From Streptomyces sp. Je 1-332 (GTDB lineage Bacteria > Actinomycetota > Actinomycetes > Streptomycetales > Streptomycetaceae), in contig NZ_CP160402.1 in the NCBI RefSeq assembly GCF_040730185.1, positions 1,426,001-1,490,000 of the forward strand: a DNA stretch of 64,000 nt, written 5' to 3'. Under the pieces are notes generated by a model. The model saw only the letters and a list, made by a program, of their open reading frames with translations, ran no database searches and was not told the DNA's origin. Numbering within the stretch: position 1 is the stretch's first letter; each line of letters begins with the position of its first letter. This document shows, one piece after another, positions 49,919 through 58,717 of this stretch. Both the position numbers and the translations under genes were made by a program.

Positions 49919-51414
49919 CCCCGCCACCAGGTGACGAGCCTGCGCCACGCCCCCTGCCGCGGCACGGACGCAGCCGCCGGTGCGGACTCCGGTGCGGGCG
50001 GCGGCGGGGGCTGCGGCGCCGGGGCCCTGGGCGCCGTCGGAGCCGGGAACGCGGGCTGGGGCGCGGGGGACGAGACCTGCCAGTCGTTGCGTGCGGCGCC
50101 CGGCACCCGCGCCATCGGCCGCGCCATCACGTCCTGCGGAGGCCGCGGCGCGAACTGCACCGGAAGCGCCACCAGGTGCCGGGACAGGATCGAGGAGGTC
50201 CACCTCAACTCGTGCTCCTCGACGTCGAGTTCCACGTCCGGGAAACGCATGAGCAGCGCGTCCACGCCCGTGTCGGCGATGGCACGGCCGAGATCCTGCC
50301 CCGGACACTCGTGCGGACCACCGCTGAACGCCAGATGGGAACGGTTGCCCTGCATGCTGGCGGCCAGGTCCGGCCGTACGACGGGGTCCACGTTGCCCGG
50401 CGCGATACCGAGGATCAGACCGTCGCCCTTCTTGATCTGCTGGCCGCCGAGCTGGGTGTCCTGCTTGGCGAAGTAGCCGATCATCGCGCTGAACGGCGGC
50501 TCGTCCCACAGGGACTGCTCGACGGCCTCCGGCACCGTCATCTGGCCGCCGCTGAGCTGGGCGCGGAAGCGCGGGTCGGTGAGGACCATGCGCAGGGCGT
50601 TGGCGATGAGGTTGGCCGTGGCCTCGTACGAGGCGATGAGCACGAGCCGCAGGTGGGCGGCGACCTCGTCGTCGGTGAGCTGCGCGGGCTGCGCGATGAG
50701 GTTGCTGGTGAAGTCCTCCTCGGCCTGCGCCCTGCGCCGCGCCACCAGGCGCATCAGCGCGTCCATGACGTACGCGTTGCTGGCGATGGCGGTCTCGGTG
50801 CCGCGGATCATGTCGCGGGCGGCCTGCACCATCCGCTCGTTGTACTCCTCGGGCATGCCGATGACATGGCACATCACCATCATCGGCAGATGCTCGGCGA
50901 ACCCGCTCACGAGGTCGGCGCGGCCGTCCTGGCAGATGTCGTTGAGCAGGAGGTTGCTGTAGCGGTTGATGTAGCGGCGGATGCCCCGGTGGTCGAGGCC
51001 CGCCATGGCGCCGGTGACCGCGCCGCGCAGCCGCTGGTGCTCGTCGCCCTCCACGAAGCTGGCCATGGGCTGCCAGGTGACGACGGGGGCGAGCGGGTTG
51101 TCGGCGGCCATGGAGCCGTCCTGGACGGCCCGCCACTGGCGCGAGTCACGGGTGTACTGCGAGGGGGTGCGGACCATGTGGAGGTTCTCGCTGTGGCCGA
51201 GGACCGCCCAGACGGGTACGTCGTTGTGCAGCAGGGCGGGGGCCACCGGGCCGTGCTCGGCGCGCAGCTTCTCGTACAGGCCTGCGAGGTCGGTCTCCGC
51301 CTCGGGCCCGTAGAGACGGCGCATGCCGCCGGGGCCGAGCCCGTGCGCGGGGCAGCCGGGCGGTGGCGCGGCCGGGTCGTCCGTGCCGGGGTGGGAGTGG
51401 GAAGGAGTCGTCAC
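49912..51414 (-). CDS. rarE: Conservon cytochrome P450 (CYP157-type), lacks EXXR
   Basis: A 500-residue P450. The heme motif is FSGGPHECPG with Cys at 370. The I-helix segment LIASYEATANLIAN is at about 260. The K-helix, where nearly all P450s have EXXR, reads EQSLW at about 299-303. This substitution is the known feature of CYP157 enzymes. A 70-residue Pro/Ala-rich C-terminal tail is an extension. It is last in the rar/cvn9 operon, a membrane-associated system resembling a G-protein complex that affects aerial mycelium and antibiotic production. The P450 reaction is unknown. The GTG start lies 67 bp after the rarD stop. Confidence 0.92.
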   Translation of the reverse strand: MTTPSHSHPGTDDPAAPPPGCPAHGLGPGGMRRLYGPEAETDLAGLYEKLRAEHGPVAPALLHNDVPVWAVLGHSENLHMVRTPSQYTRDSRQWRAVQDGSMAADNPLAPVVTWQPMASFVEGDEHQRLRGAVTGAMAGLDHRGIRRYINRYSNLLLNDICQDGRADLVSGFAEHLPMMVMCHVIGMPEEYNERMVQAARDMIRGTETAIASNAYVMDALMRLVARRRAQAEEDFTSNLIAQPAQLTDDEVAAHLRLVLIASYEATANLIANALRMVLTDPRFRAQLSGGQMTVPEAVEQSLWDEPPFSAMIGYFAKQDTQLGGQQIKKGDGLILGIAPGNVDPVVRPDLAASMQGNRSHLAFSGGPHECPGQDLGRAIADTGVDALLMRFPDVELDVEEHELRWTSSILSRHLVALPVQFAPRPPQDVMARPMARVPGAARNDWQVSSPAPQPAFPAPTAPRAPAPQPPPPPAPESAPAAASVPRQGAWRRLVTWWRGY

Positions 51415-51481
51415 GTTCGTCGCTCCGGGGTCGCGGATGAGGTTCCGGGGTCGCGGATGGGGTTGCGGATGGGGCGCGGTG

Positions 51482-52096
51482 TCAGACGCGGGCCACCGTC
51501 AGGGTGTGCAGGTACCGCATGAGGGTCAGCAGGGTGTCCCGGCTGGAAGCGCGCTGCCGGGCGTCGCACTTCACCATCGGCACCGCCTCGTCCAGGTCGA
51601 GGGCGCGGCGCAGCGTCTCCATCGCGTGATGGGGCGCGTCGGGGAAGTCGTTGACGGCGACGACGAAGGGCACGCCGCGCTCCTCCAGGCGGCCGATCAC
51701 GTCGAAGCTGACTTCGAGGCGCCGGGTGTCGAGGAGGACGACCGCGCCGAGCGCCCCTTCGAAGAGGCCGTTCCACAGGAACCAGAAGCGCTCCTGGCCG
51801 GGGGTGCCGAACAGATAGAGCACCAGCTCTTCGGAGATGCTGATCCGGCCGAAGTCCATGGCGACGGTGGTGGCCGTCTTGGTCTCGGAGCCGTAGTTGT
51901 CGTCGACGCCGATGCCGGCCTGGGTCATGGTCTCTTCGGTGGTCAGCGGACGGATCTCGCTGACCGAGCCGACCATCGTGGTCTTGCCGACCCCGAACCC
52001 GCCCACGATGACGACCTTCACGGCGGCGGTGGCCGTGTGCGGCAGGACGTCCTCGCTGCTGGGCCCGGTGATCGTGTCAGAGCTTTTGAAGTCCAT
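51482..52096 (-). CDS. rarD: Conservon small GTP-binding protein
   Basis: A 204-residue Ras-like GTPase. The P-loop is GGFGVGKTT (about 32-40) and the G3-like segment is LFGTPGQERF. The G4 position, VVAVNDFPDA, is an N-D-F-P-D variant of NKxD, typical of this bacterial family. It is the molecular switch of the conservon and is thought to bind the histidine-kinase-like protein and roadblock protein on the membrane. Its first 20 bp overlap the end of the DUF742 gene, so translation is coupled. Confidence 0.93.
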   Translation of the reverse strand: MDFKSSDTITGPSSEDVLPHTATAAVKVVIVGGFGVGKTTMVGSVSEIRPLTTEETMTQAGIGVDDNYGSETKTATTVAMDFGRISISEELVLYLFGTPGQERFWFLWNGLFEGALGAVVLLDTRRLEVSFDVIGRLEERGVPFVVAVNDFPDAPHHAMETLRRALDLDEAVPMVKCDARQRASSRDTLLTLMRYLHTLTVARV

Positions 52097-52466
52097 GCAT
52101 CACCGCTTCGAGAAGGGAACGATCGGGGAGCGTGGAGCGGACGATCGGCGCCCGCGCCTGTACCAGGTCGGCCCCGAGCATCTTCGTCAGCAGAACGGTC
52201 ACCACGCTGAACGGCAGCGCGAGATAGGCGGAGAGCTCGGCGACCGACAGCGGCGTCCTGCACAGCCGCAGGACGACGGAGTGCTCAGGCTCGGCCATCG
52301 GCGGTGCCTCGCCGTCCGCGACGATCAGCGTGACGAGGTCGAGTGGCGCCCGCTCCGTGTCCTCGCCGGTCAGGATGTAGAGCCGCTCGGGGTTCTCCGG
52401 GCTGCGCCGTTCCCGTTGGGGAGGGTCGTCTCGGTGGGAGGGGTTCTCGCCGTGCGGAGGATTCAT
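52077..52466 (-). CDS. rarC: Conservon DUF742 protein
   Basis: A 129-residue DUF742 protein: polar N-terminus (about 30 residues), then the domain RLYILTGEDTERAPLDLVTL to LLTKMLGADLVQARAPI with a winged-helix-like PLSVAELSAYLALPFSVVTV. The family occurs only with conservon partners and probably links the GTPase to the kinase-like protein. The start overlaps the rarB stop by 4 bp. Confidence 0.92.
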   Translation of the reverse strand: MNPPHGENPSHRDDPPQRERRSPENPERLYILTGEDTERAPLDLVTLIVADGEAPPMAEPEHSVVLRLCRTPLSVAELSAYLALPFSVVTVLLTKMLGADLVQARAPIVRSTLPDRSLLEAVMHGLQKL

Positions 52467-52870
52467 ACGGCCTGCCCGTCTCGCCGGGGCGGGCTCGTCA
52501 GATGGGCGCCGATCCGGACGACCAAGTCCCGCATACGGTTGCCGATGAGGCCCGCGTCGACGGTCTCGTCGGCGAGGACAGCGAGGTATGCCCCTGCTCC
52601 GGCCGCCATCAGATAGAAGTAGCCGCCGTCGACCTCGATGATCACCATGCGCATCCCGCCGTCGCTGTGCGGGATCTCGGTGGCCACCGCGGCGGCGAGG
52701 GACTGAAGTCCCGCGCAGGCGGCGGCGATCCGGTCGGCGGCGTCGGGGTCGCCGCCGTAGCGGGCGATGCGCAGGCCGTCCGCGGAGAGCACCACGATCT
52801 GCCGGGTCTGCGGCACGCCGTCGGCGAGCTCCTTGAGCATCCAGTCGAAATTGGCCCGTTGCTGGATCAC
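52463..52870 (-). CDS. rarB: Conservon roadblock/LC7 protein
   Basis: A 135-residue roadblock/LC7 domain protein: FDWMLKELADGVPQTRQIVV, then IPHSDGGMRMVIIEVDGGYF and VDAGLIGNRMRDLVVRIGAH. Proteins of this fold (MglB) stimulate Ras-like GTPases and probably act as the GAP for RarD. The start codon GTG overlaps the rarA stop (GTGA). Confidence 0.92.
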   Translation of the reverse strand: MIQQRANFDWMLKELADGVPQTRQIVVLSADGLRIARYGGDPDAADRIAAACAGLQSLAAAVATEIPHSDGGMRMVIIEVDGGYFYLMAAGAGAYLAVLADETVDAGLIGNRMRDLVVRIGAHLTSPPRRDGQAV

Positions 52871-54504
52871 TTCCAGCCCCCCTCGTCGGCGTTGTCGGCA
52901 CTGTCGGCGGTGCCGTGGTCGTTCTCGCTGTGGCCCTTGGGGTACAACGGGTCGTCGGCTGCTGACTCGTCGCCGTTGACGCCCTTCATGAAGGCCTCGA
53001 TCCAGAGGCCGGGTTCCTTCTCCTCCTTCTTCGCCGGTTCGGGTACGACCGGTGCGGCGGCCTGCGGGGCGTACTGGGCCTTCTGCGCCGCGTACCGCTC
53101 GTCGGCGGCTTCCTGGGCGAGCCGCTCGGCCAGCGGGGTGCGGACCCTGCTGCGGCGCTGGGGCAGTCCGTTCGCCGCCCACTCGGTGACCTCGGGGACG
53201 TCGTCCTGCATCGCGGCGCCGAGCGACTTGGAGAGCGGGGGTCCCGCCGTCATCACGCGGGGCTTCTTGCGCCGGATGCCCACGGCCTCCTCGATCGGCA
53301 CACCTTCGGAGTTGACCCGGGGCACCGCGGACGCGCCGATGCCGTGTGCGAGGCCGGGGGCGGGGCCGGTGGTCATCATCTCGCGCGGGACGATGAGCAC
53401 CGCGCGGACGCCGCCGTACGCGGACTGGCGCAGCGAGACCTGGAGGTTGTACATCTGCGAGAGGCGCCCCACGACGGCCATGCCGAGGCGCGGGCTCTCA
53501 CCGAGGTCGTTCAGGTCGAAGCCGGCCTGGGCCTGCGCGAGCATGCGCTCGGCCCGTGCCCGCGCCTCCTCGCTGAGGCTGACGCCGCCGTCCTCGATCT
53601 CGACGGCGATGCCGGTCTGCACCTCGACGGCGGTGACGTGCACGCGGGTCTGCGGCGGTGAGTAGCGCGTGGCGTTGTCGAGCAGTTCGGCGCAGGCGTG
53701 GATGAGCGGCTCCACGGACGTGCCGCGGATGGCGACCTTGGCGATCGAGTGCAGGTCGACGCGCTGGTACTCCAGGATCCGGGACATGGCGCCGCGCAAC
53801 ACGCTGAACAGCGGTACGGGCTTGGGCCATTGGCGTCCCGGGCGGGCGCCGCCGAGCACGGTGATCGAGTCGGCGAGGCGGCCGATCAGCGCGGTGCCGT
53901 GGTCGATGCGGAGCAGGTCGTCGAAGACCTCGGGGTTGCGGCCGTGGAACTCCTCCATCTCGCGCAGTTCGGCGGACTGCTGGTGGACGATGGCCTGGAC
54001 GCGCCGCGCGATGTTGACGAAGGCGCGTTGCGAGGACTCGCGCATCGCCTCTCCGGCGTCCAGGGTCTCCAGGACGTGCCGGAGCATCTGCCGTTGTGAC
54101 TGCGGGAGTTCGGAGAAGGACTCGTCGGCGTCGACGAGGTTGCGGATGACTTCCGACGGCGCTTCGCCCTGCCGGAGCCGGAAGACGGCATCGGGGATGA
54201 TCTCCCTGCCCAGTCGGACGGTCTCGTCGTCATGGGCCGCGATGCGCCGCTCGAGGAACGCGAGCCGCTGTGCGTACTGGGTGTGCAACTCCCGGATGGT
54301 CCGGCCACGGCGCACGGCTTCGGCGCCGACCGCGATGACCACGAGGGTCGCGATCGCGCCGCACCAGCCCACCGCGATACGGGCGGATTCCGGCACCACG
54401 GCGACGGCGGCTCCGGCCGCCGCGGCCATCAGTATGGCGGGCAGCAACAGCACGCGTGCGTAAGGGACTTCTCGGCCACCGGGAGGCGATTGAACACTCA
54501 CCAT
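52867..54504 (-). CDS. rarA: Conservon sensor-kinase-like protein
   Basis: A 545-residue membrane protein. Two N-terminal helices (VLLLPAILMAAAAGAAVAVV, then WCGAIATLVVIAVGAEAV) are followed by a coiled-coil dimerisation region and a HATPase_c domain (about 275-380). The latter has the N-box-like CAELLDNATRYSPPQTR and the G-box EIEDGGVSLSEEA. No HisKA His-box is present, so it is kinase-like rather than a classic kinase. A Pro-rich, charged tail of about 120 residues follows. It starts the operon. The ATG at 54504 has GAGGG upstream. Confidence 0.9.
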   Translation of the reverse strand: MVSVQSPPGGREVPYARVLLLPAILMAAAAGAAVAVVPESARIAVGWCGAIATLVVIAVGAEAVRRGRTIRELHTQYAQRLAFLERRIAAHDDETVRLGREIIPDAVFRLRQGEAPSEVIRNLVDADESFSELPQSQRQMLRHVLETLDAGEAMRESSQRAFVNIARRVQAIVHQQSAELREMEEFHGRNPEVFDDLLRIDHGTALIGRLADSITVLGGARPGRQWPKPVPLFSVLRGAMSRILEYQRVDLHSIAKVAIRGTSVEPLIHACAELLDNATRYSPPQTRVHVTAVEVQTGIAVEIEDGGVSLSEEARARAERMLAQAQAGFDLNDLGESPRLGMAVVGRLSQMYNLQVSLRQSAYGGVRAVLIVPREMMTTGPAPGLAHGIGASAVPRVNSEGVPIEEAVGIRRKKPRVMTAGPPLSKSLGAAMQDDVPEVTEWAANGLPQRRSRVRTPLAERLAQEAADERYAAQKAQYAPQAAAPVVPEPAKKEEKEPGLWIEAFMKGVNGDESAADDPLYPKGHSENDHGTADSADNADEGGWK

Positions 54505-54928
54505 GTATGCCCTCTGAAGACTTGTCTCGGGGAAGGAATGGGGGGTGGTACTGGGAAATGGGGGGATCTTACGGGGAGTTGAGAGCGGAAGACGTATGCG
54601 AAGAAACGAAAGATCTGGGAACAAGCGCGCGAATCTATCGCAACTCGTTTCAACTCGCCGCGCTCCGGGCGAGCTTAGTCCGCCGGAATCATCGCCGAGT
54701 CATATTCAGTAACCCCCTGCAGCACGCTCACCGACGGGCATACACTCGGCTCCATTTGCACGCGTGGCGATCAATCGAACACGTGGAGTGATGGCGTCGA
54801 ACAGCCGGACCTGGATACGAAAAGGGGCGGGCCCGGGGGTGAAAACCCCCGGGCCCGCCCAACGGAAGCCGGTCCGCCCGACCGAAGCCGGTCCGCCCGA
54901 CCGGTGCAGGCCGCTGTCCAGGCCGGCC
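54505..54928. other. 424-bp intergenic region upstream of the conservon
   Basis: No gene is supported. The left two-thirds (to about 54,790) has lower GC than the surroundings and should hold the rarA promoter. The right end holds the helY terminator and a 19-bp direct repeat GAAGCCGGTCCGCCCGACC (from 54865 and again at 54884). Confidence 0.6.
54825..54860. terminator. Terminator after helY
   Basis: Perfect 16-base arms (GGGCGGGCCCGGGGGT and complement) enclose GAAA. On the minus strand CCTTTTCG follows. It lies 69 bp beyond the helY stop codon. Confidence 0.88.
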
Positions 54929-57739
54929 TCAGCCGACCGAGCTGTACGCCACCACGCCTCGCAACAGCTGATCCACGGCCTTGCGCGCGTTCTTCGCCAC
55001 GGTCGAACCCTCGCGGGGAGCAGCCGCCGCAATCTGTCCGAGGACGTCGATCACCTGCTTGCACCACCGCACGAAGTCCCCGGCAGGCATCTCGATCTCC
55101 CGCAGCACCTCGTCGAGGCCCTTGTCGGACGCCCACATGTACGCCGCCCAGGCGAAGCCGAGGTCCGGCTCGCGCTGGCCGACCCCTTCCGCCTGGTTGA
55201 TCTTGAACTCTTCCTCCAGGGCATCGAGCCGCCCCCAGATCCGCACCATCTCGCCGAGGGAGGCTTTCACCTTCCCGGAAGGCAGCTTGGGAGCGAGCGC
55301 GTCGTCCGCCATCCGTGCCTCGAACACCAACGCCGATACGCACGCGGCCAGTTCGGCAGGACTGAGCCCCTCCCACACTCCTTCGCGCAGGCATTCGCTC
55401 GCCAGGAGGTCCAACTCCCCGTAGAGCCGGGCGAGCCGCTTGCCGTGCTCGGTGACCTCGTCACCCCGGAGGTAGTCCATCTCCGTGAGCAGCGCGACGA
55501 TCCGGTCGAAGGTACGCGCGATGGTGTTCGTGCGTCCCTCGATGCGCCGCTCGAGCTGCACGGTGTCCCGCCGCAGGCGGTGGTAGCGCTCGGCCCACCG
55601 CGCGTGGTCCTCCCGCTCGTCGCAGCCGTGGCAGGGGTGCGCCCGCAGTTCCGTGCGGAGCCGGGCGATCTCGCGGTCGTCGGCTGCGGCGGCCCGCCCC
55701 TTGCGGTGCCGCTCCGGCACGATGTGCCCGGCCTTCGTGCGCAGGGCGGACGCCAGGTCCCGGCGCGACTGCGGCGAGCGCGCGTTGAACGACTTCGGGA
55801 TGCGCATCCGCTCCAACGCCTCGACCGGCACCGGGAAGTCCATCGAGGCGAGCCGCTTGACCTGCCGCTCGGCGGTGAGCACCAGGGGCCGTGGCCCGTC
55901 CTGGTGCTCGAAGCCGCGGTGGCCGTTCACCCGCCCTGCCGGAATCCCCGGGTCGAGGACGAGCGCGAGACCCGCGTACTTCCCGGTCGGCACGTGGATG
56001 ACGTCACCGGGCTTGAGCTTCTCCAGGGCCGCGGCCGCCGCCGCCCTGCGCTGGTTGGCGCCCTGCTTGGCGAGCTCGGTCTCCCGGTCCTTCAGCTCGC
56101 GGCGCAGGCGCGCGTACTCGTCGAAGTCGCCCAAGTGGCAGGTCATCGAGGCTTTGTAGCCCTCGAGGCCCTCTTCGTTCTTCTGCACCTGCCGGGAGAT
56201 CCCGACGACCGACTTGTCCGCCTGGAACTGTGCGAAGGACGTCTCAAGAAGCTCACGCGAGCGGTGCCGCCCGAACTGCTCGGTCAGGTTCACCGCCATG
56301 TTGTACGACGGCTTGAAGCTGGAGCGCAGCGGGTACGTGCGCGTGCCTGCGAGTCCCGCGAGGTGCTCCGGGCTCATCGCGCGCTGCCACAGCACCACCG
56401 CATGGCCCTCGACATCGATGCCACGGCGGCCGGCACGGCCGGTCAGCTGCGTGTACTCACCGGGCGTGATGTCCGCGTGCTGCTCGCCGTTCCACTTGAC
56501 GAGCTTTTCGAGCACCACGCTGCGCGCGGGCATGTTGATGCCGAGCGCGAGGGTCTCGGTGGCGAAGACGGCACGCACGAGCCCGCGGACGAAGAGCTCC
56601 TCGACGACTTCCTTGAAGGTCGGCAGCATGCCCGCGTGATGCGCGGCGATGCCGCGCTCCAGGCCTTCCAGCCATTCGTAGTAGCCAAGGACGTGCAGGT
56701 CCTCGTCCGGGATGGCGGCCGTGCGTTCCTCGACGATCTCGCGGACCTGGGCTCGCGCGTCGTCGTCGTTCAGCCGCAGTCCCGCGTACAGGCACTGCTG
56801 TACGGCGGACTCGCAGGCCGCGCGGCTGAAGATGAAGGTGATCGCGGGCAGGAGGCCCTCGGAGTCGAGGCGGTCGATGACCTCGGGGCGGCCCGGCGTC
56901 CAGATCCTCGACCGCTGGCGGCGCTCGCGCTCGCGGTCGGCCTCGCGGACCATCTTGCCCTTGCGGCGGTCACGCGGGTTGTACGAACGGCTGGCCTCCA
57001 TCCGCGCCATGCGCGTGAGGTCGGGGTTGACGGCCTTGCGCTGGCCCTCGCCCTCCTCGAAGAGGTCGTACATCCGGCGCCCGGCGAGGACGTGCTGGAA
57101 CAGCGGCACCGGCCGGTGCTCCGAGACGATCACCTGGGTGTCGCCGCGCACGGTGTCCAGCCAGTCGCCGAACTCCTCGGCGTTCGAGACGGTCGCCGAC
57201 AGGGAGACCAGCGTCACCGACTCCTGGAGGTGGATGATCACCTCTTCCCAGACGGCGCCGCGGAAGCGGTCGGAGAGGTAGTGCACCTCGTCCATGACCA
57301 CATAGCCGAGGTTCAGCAGCGACTGGGAGCCCGAATACAGCATGTTCCGCAGGACCTCCGTGGTCATCACGACCACCGGAGCATCGGAGTTGACGCTGTT
57401 GTCGCCGGTCAGCAGACCGACCTTGTCCGCGCCGTACCTCTTGGAGAGGTCGGCGTACTTCTGGTTGGAGAGCGCCTTGATGGGCGTGGTGTAGAAGCAT
57501 TTCTTGCCCTGCAGCAGGGCCAGGTGCACGGCGAACTCGCCGACGATCGTCTTGCCCGAGCCCGTGGGGGCGGCCACGAGCACACCCTTGCCCGCCTCGA
57601 GCGCCCGACAGGCGTCGATCTGGAAGGGGTCGAGGCCGAATTCGTACATCTCGCGGAAGCCGGCGAGTGCTGTGGCCTGCTCGACAGCGCGCTCGCGCGC
57701 CGCCGCGTACCGCTCGGCCGGTGAGAGGTCCTCTGTCAT
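54929..57739 (-). CDS. helY: HelY, Ski2/Mtr4-like DEVH-box RNA helicase
   Basis: A 936-residue superfamily 2 helicase. Walker A is APTGSGKT at 57-64 and Walker B DEVH at 150-153. Helicase motif VI is in TQLTGRAGRRGIDVEGH. An arch-like insertion and the C-terminal DSHCT-type helical domain follow (CHGCDEREDHARWAERYHRL is inside it). Such proteins unwind structured RNA to feed exoribonucleases, as Mtr4 does for the exosome. The genes pafB, pafC, tatA, tatC and helY are in the same order as in Mycobacterium tuberculosis. The start ATG at 57739 has GAAAG upstream, and earlier in-frame codons lack homology. Confidence 0.95.
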   Translation of the reverse strand: MTEDLSPAERYAAARERAVEQATALAGFREMYEFGLDPFQIDACRALEAGKGVLVAAPTGSGKTIVGEFAVHLALLQGKKCFYTTPIKALSNQKYADLSKRYGADKVGLLTGDNSVNSDAPVVVMTTEVLRNMLYSGSQSLLNLGYVVMDEVHYLSDRFRGAVWEEVIIHLQESVTLVSLSATVSNAEEFGDWLDTVRGDTQVIVSEHRPVPLFQHVLAGRRMYDLFEEGEGQRKAVNPDLTRMARMEASRSYNPRDRRKGKMVREADRERERRQRSRIWTPGRPEVIDRLDSEGLLPAITFIFSRAACESAVQQCLYAGLRLNDDDARAQVREIVEERTAAIPDEDLHVLGYYEWLEGLERGIAAHHAGMLPTFKEVVEELFVRGLVRAVFATETLALGINMPARSVVLEKLVKWNGEQHADITPGEYTQLTGRAGRRGIDVEGHAVVLWQRAMSPEHLAGLAGTRTYPLRSSFKPSYNMAVNLTEQFGRHRSRELLETSFAQFQADKSVVGISRQVQKNEEGLEGYKASMTCHLGDFDEYARLRRELKDRETELAKQGANQRRAAAAAALEKLKPGDVIHVPTGKYAGLALVLDPGIPAGRVNGHRGFEHQDGPRPLVLTAERQVKRLASMDFPVPVEALERMRIPKSFNARSPQSRRDLASALRTKAGHIVPERHRKGRAAAADDREIARLRTELRAHPCHGCDEREDHARWAERYHRLRRDTVQLERRIEGRTNTIARTFDRIVALLTEMDYLRGDEVTEHGKRLARLYGELDLLASECLREGVWEGLSPAELAACVSALVFEARMADDALAPKLPSGKVKASLGEMVRIWGRLDALEEEFKINQAEGVGQREPDLGFAWAAYMWASDKGLDEVLREIEMPAGDFVRWCKQVIDVLGQIAAAAPREGSTVAKNARKAVDQLLRGVVAYSSVG

Positions 57740-57791
57740 CGTGCTTTCGAGACTACCGGCCACCACTGACAACGGACGATCATTATCTGCC

Positions 57792-58700
57792 TTACGGTTC
57801 CTGCGGCCCCTCGGGGCCAAGGACCCGCACGGCCCCCGGCACGCAATCCGCCGTCAGCGGCAGCCCGCCGAGCTGCTCCCCGTCCGCGTACCCCGTGACT
57901 CCGGGGGCGGCGAGCTCCACCTTCGAGGCGCGGAACACCGTGACCTTGGGGTGATCCAGGTGCGTTCCCTTGTAGACCCGCGGGAAGACCTTCAGGAGCG
58001 TCGTACGGCTGCAGTCGCCGACGACCGTGACGTCGAAGAGCCCGTCGCCCATGTCGGCCCGTGCGCAGATCCGCATGCCCCCGCCGTACGAGGATCCGTT
58101 CCCCACGGCCACGAGCGTCGCGTCGATCTCGTGGACCTGTGTGTCGTCCAGCGTGAGCCGGAACGGTATGGGCCGGAAGGCCGCCAGCTCGACGGCCATC
58201 GCCAGGTCGTACTTGAAGCGTCCGGTGGGCCAGCGCATCCGGTTGCCGCGGTCGTTGACCCGGGAATCGAAGCCGGAGGCGAGCACGGTGCCGAACCACG
58301 TCTTGCCCACCCGCCCCAGGTCGACGTCGCGGGTGCGCCCCGCGTCGAGCGCGTCGGCGATGACGGCGCCCGCGGCGGCCGGATCACGCACCGGGAGCCC
58401 GAGGGCACGCGCGAAGTCGTTTCCGGTGCCCACGGCGATCACACCCAGGGGCGTCGAGGTCCGCGCGACGGCCTGCAGCGCGAGGCTCGCCATGCCGTCA
58501 CCGCCGACGGCTATCAGCGCGCGCGTGCCGGCGTCCACGGCGTCGCGCGCCCGGCGCAGCGCGTCGGCGGAGTCCTCCCCGATGACCGTACGTACGGAGT
58601 AGCCCGCGGCCCGCAACGCGGAAGCGGCCGGCTGCGCCGCGTGGGCGCCCCGGCCGCGGCCCGCGGTGGGATTGACGAAGAGCGTGATGTCGCTGGTCAC
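57792..58700 (-). CDS. Diacylglycerol kinase-family lipid kinase
   Basis: A 302-residue YegS/DagK-type protein. FVNPTAGRGRGAH is the nucleotide motif and AVGGDGMASLALQAVAR the GGDGT-like motif. GTGNDFARALGLP and the C-terminal beta domain ADGEQLGGLPLT follow. It phosphorylates diacylglycerol or a related lipid, for phospholipid recycling. It lies between tatC and helY, an interruption of the mycobacterial order. TAGGGT is six bases before the GTG start, so a leaderless promoter may run here. Confidence 0.92.
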   Translation of the reverse strand: MTSDITLFVNPTAGRGRGAHAAQPAASALRAAGYSVRTVIGEDSADALRRARDAVDAGTRALIAVGGDGMASLALQAVARTSTPLGVIAVGTGNDFARALGLPVRDPAAAGAVIADALDAGRTRDVDLGRVGKTWFGTVLASGFDSRVNDRGNRMRWPTGRFKYDLAMAVELAAFRPIPFRLTLDDTQVHEIDATLVAVGNGSSYGGGMRICARADMGDGLFDVTVVGDCSRTTLLKVFPRVYKGTHLDHPKVTVFRASKVELAAPGVTGYADGEQLGGLPLTADCVPGAVRVLGPEGPQEP

Positions 58701-58717
58701 GGCGGGACCCTACAAGG

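Noticed and set aside
49912..54504. A P450 with neighbours, as the start of a secondary-metabolite cluster.
   Set aside because: The neighbouring genes are the four conservon proteins. No biosynthetic enzymes are nearby.
54764..57724. A 986-residue plus-strand open frame opposite helY.
   Set aside because: The minus strand holds a full helicase with all motifs. The plus frame is a GC-bias shadow.
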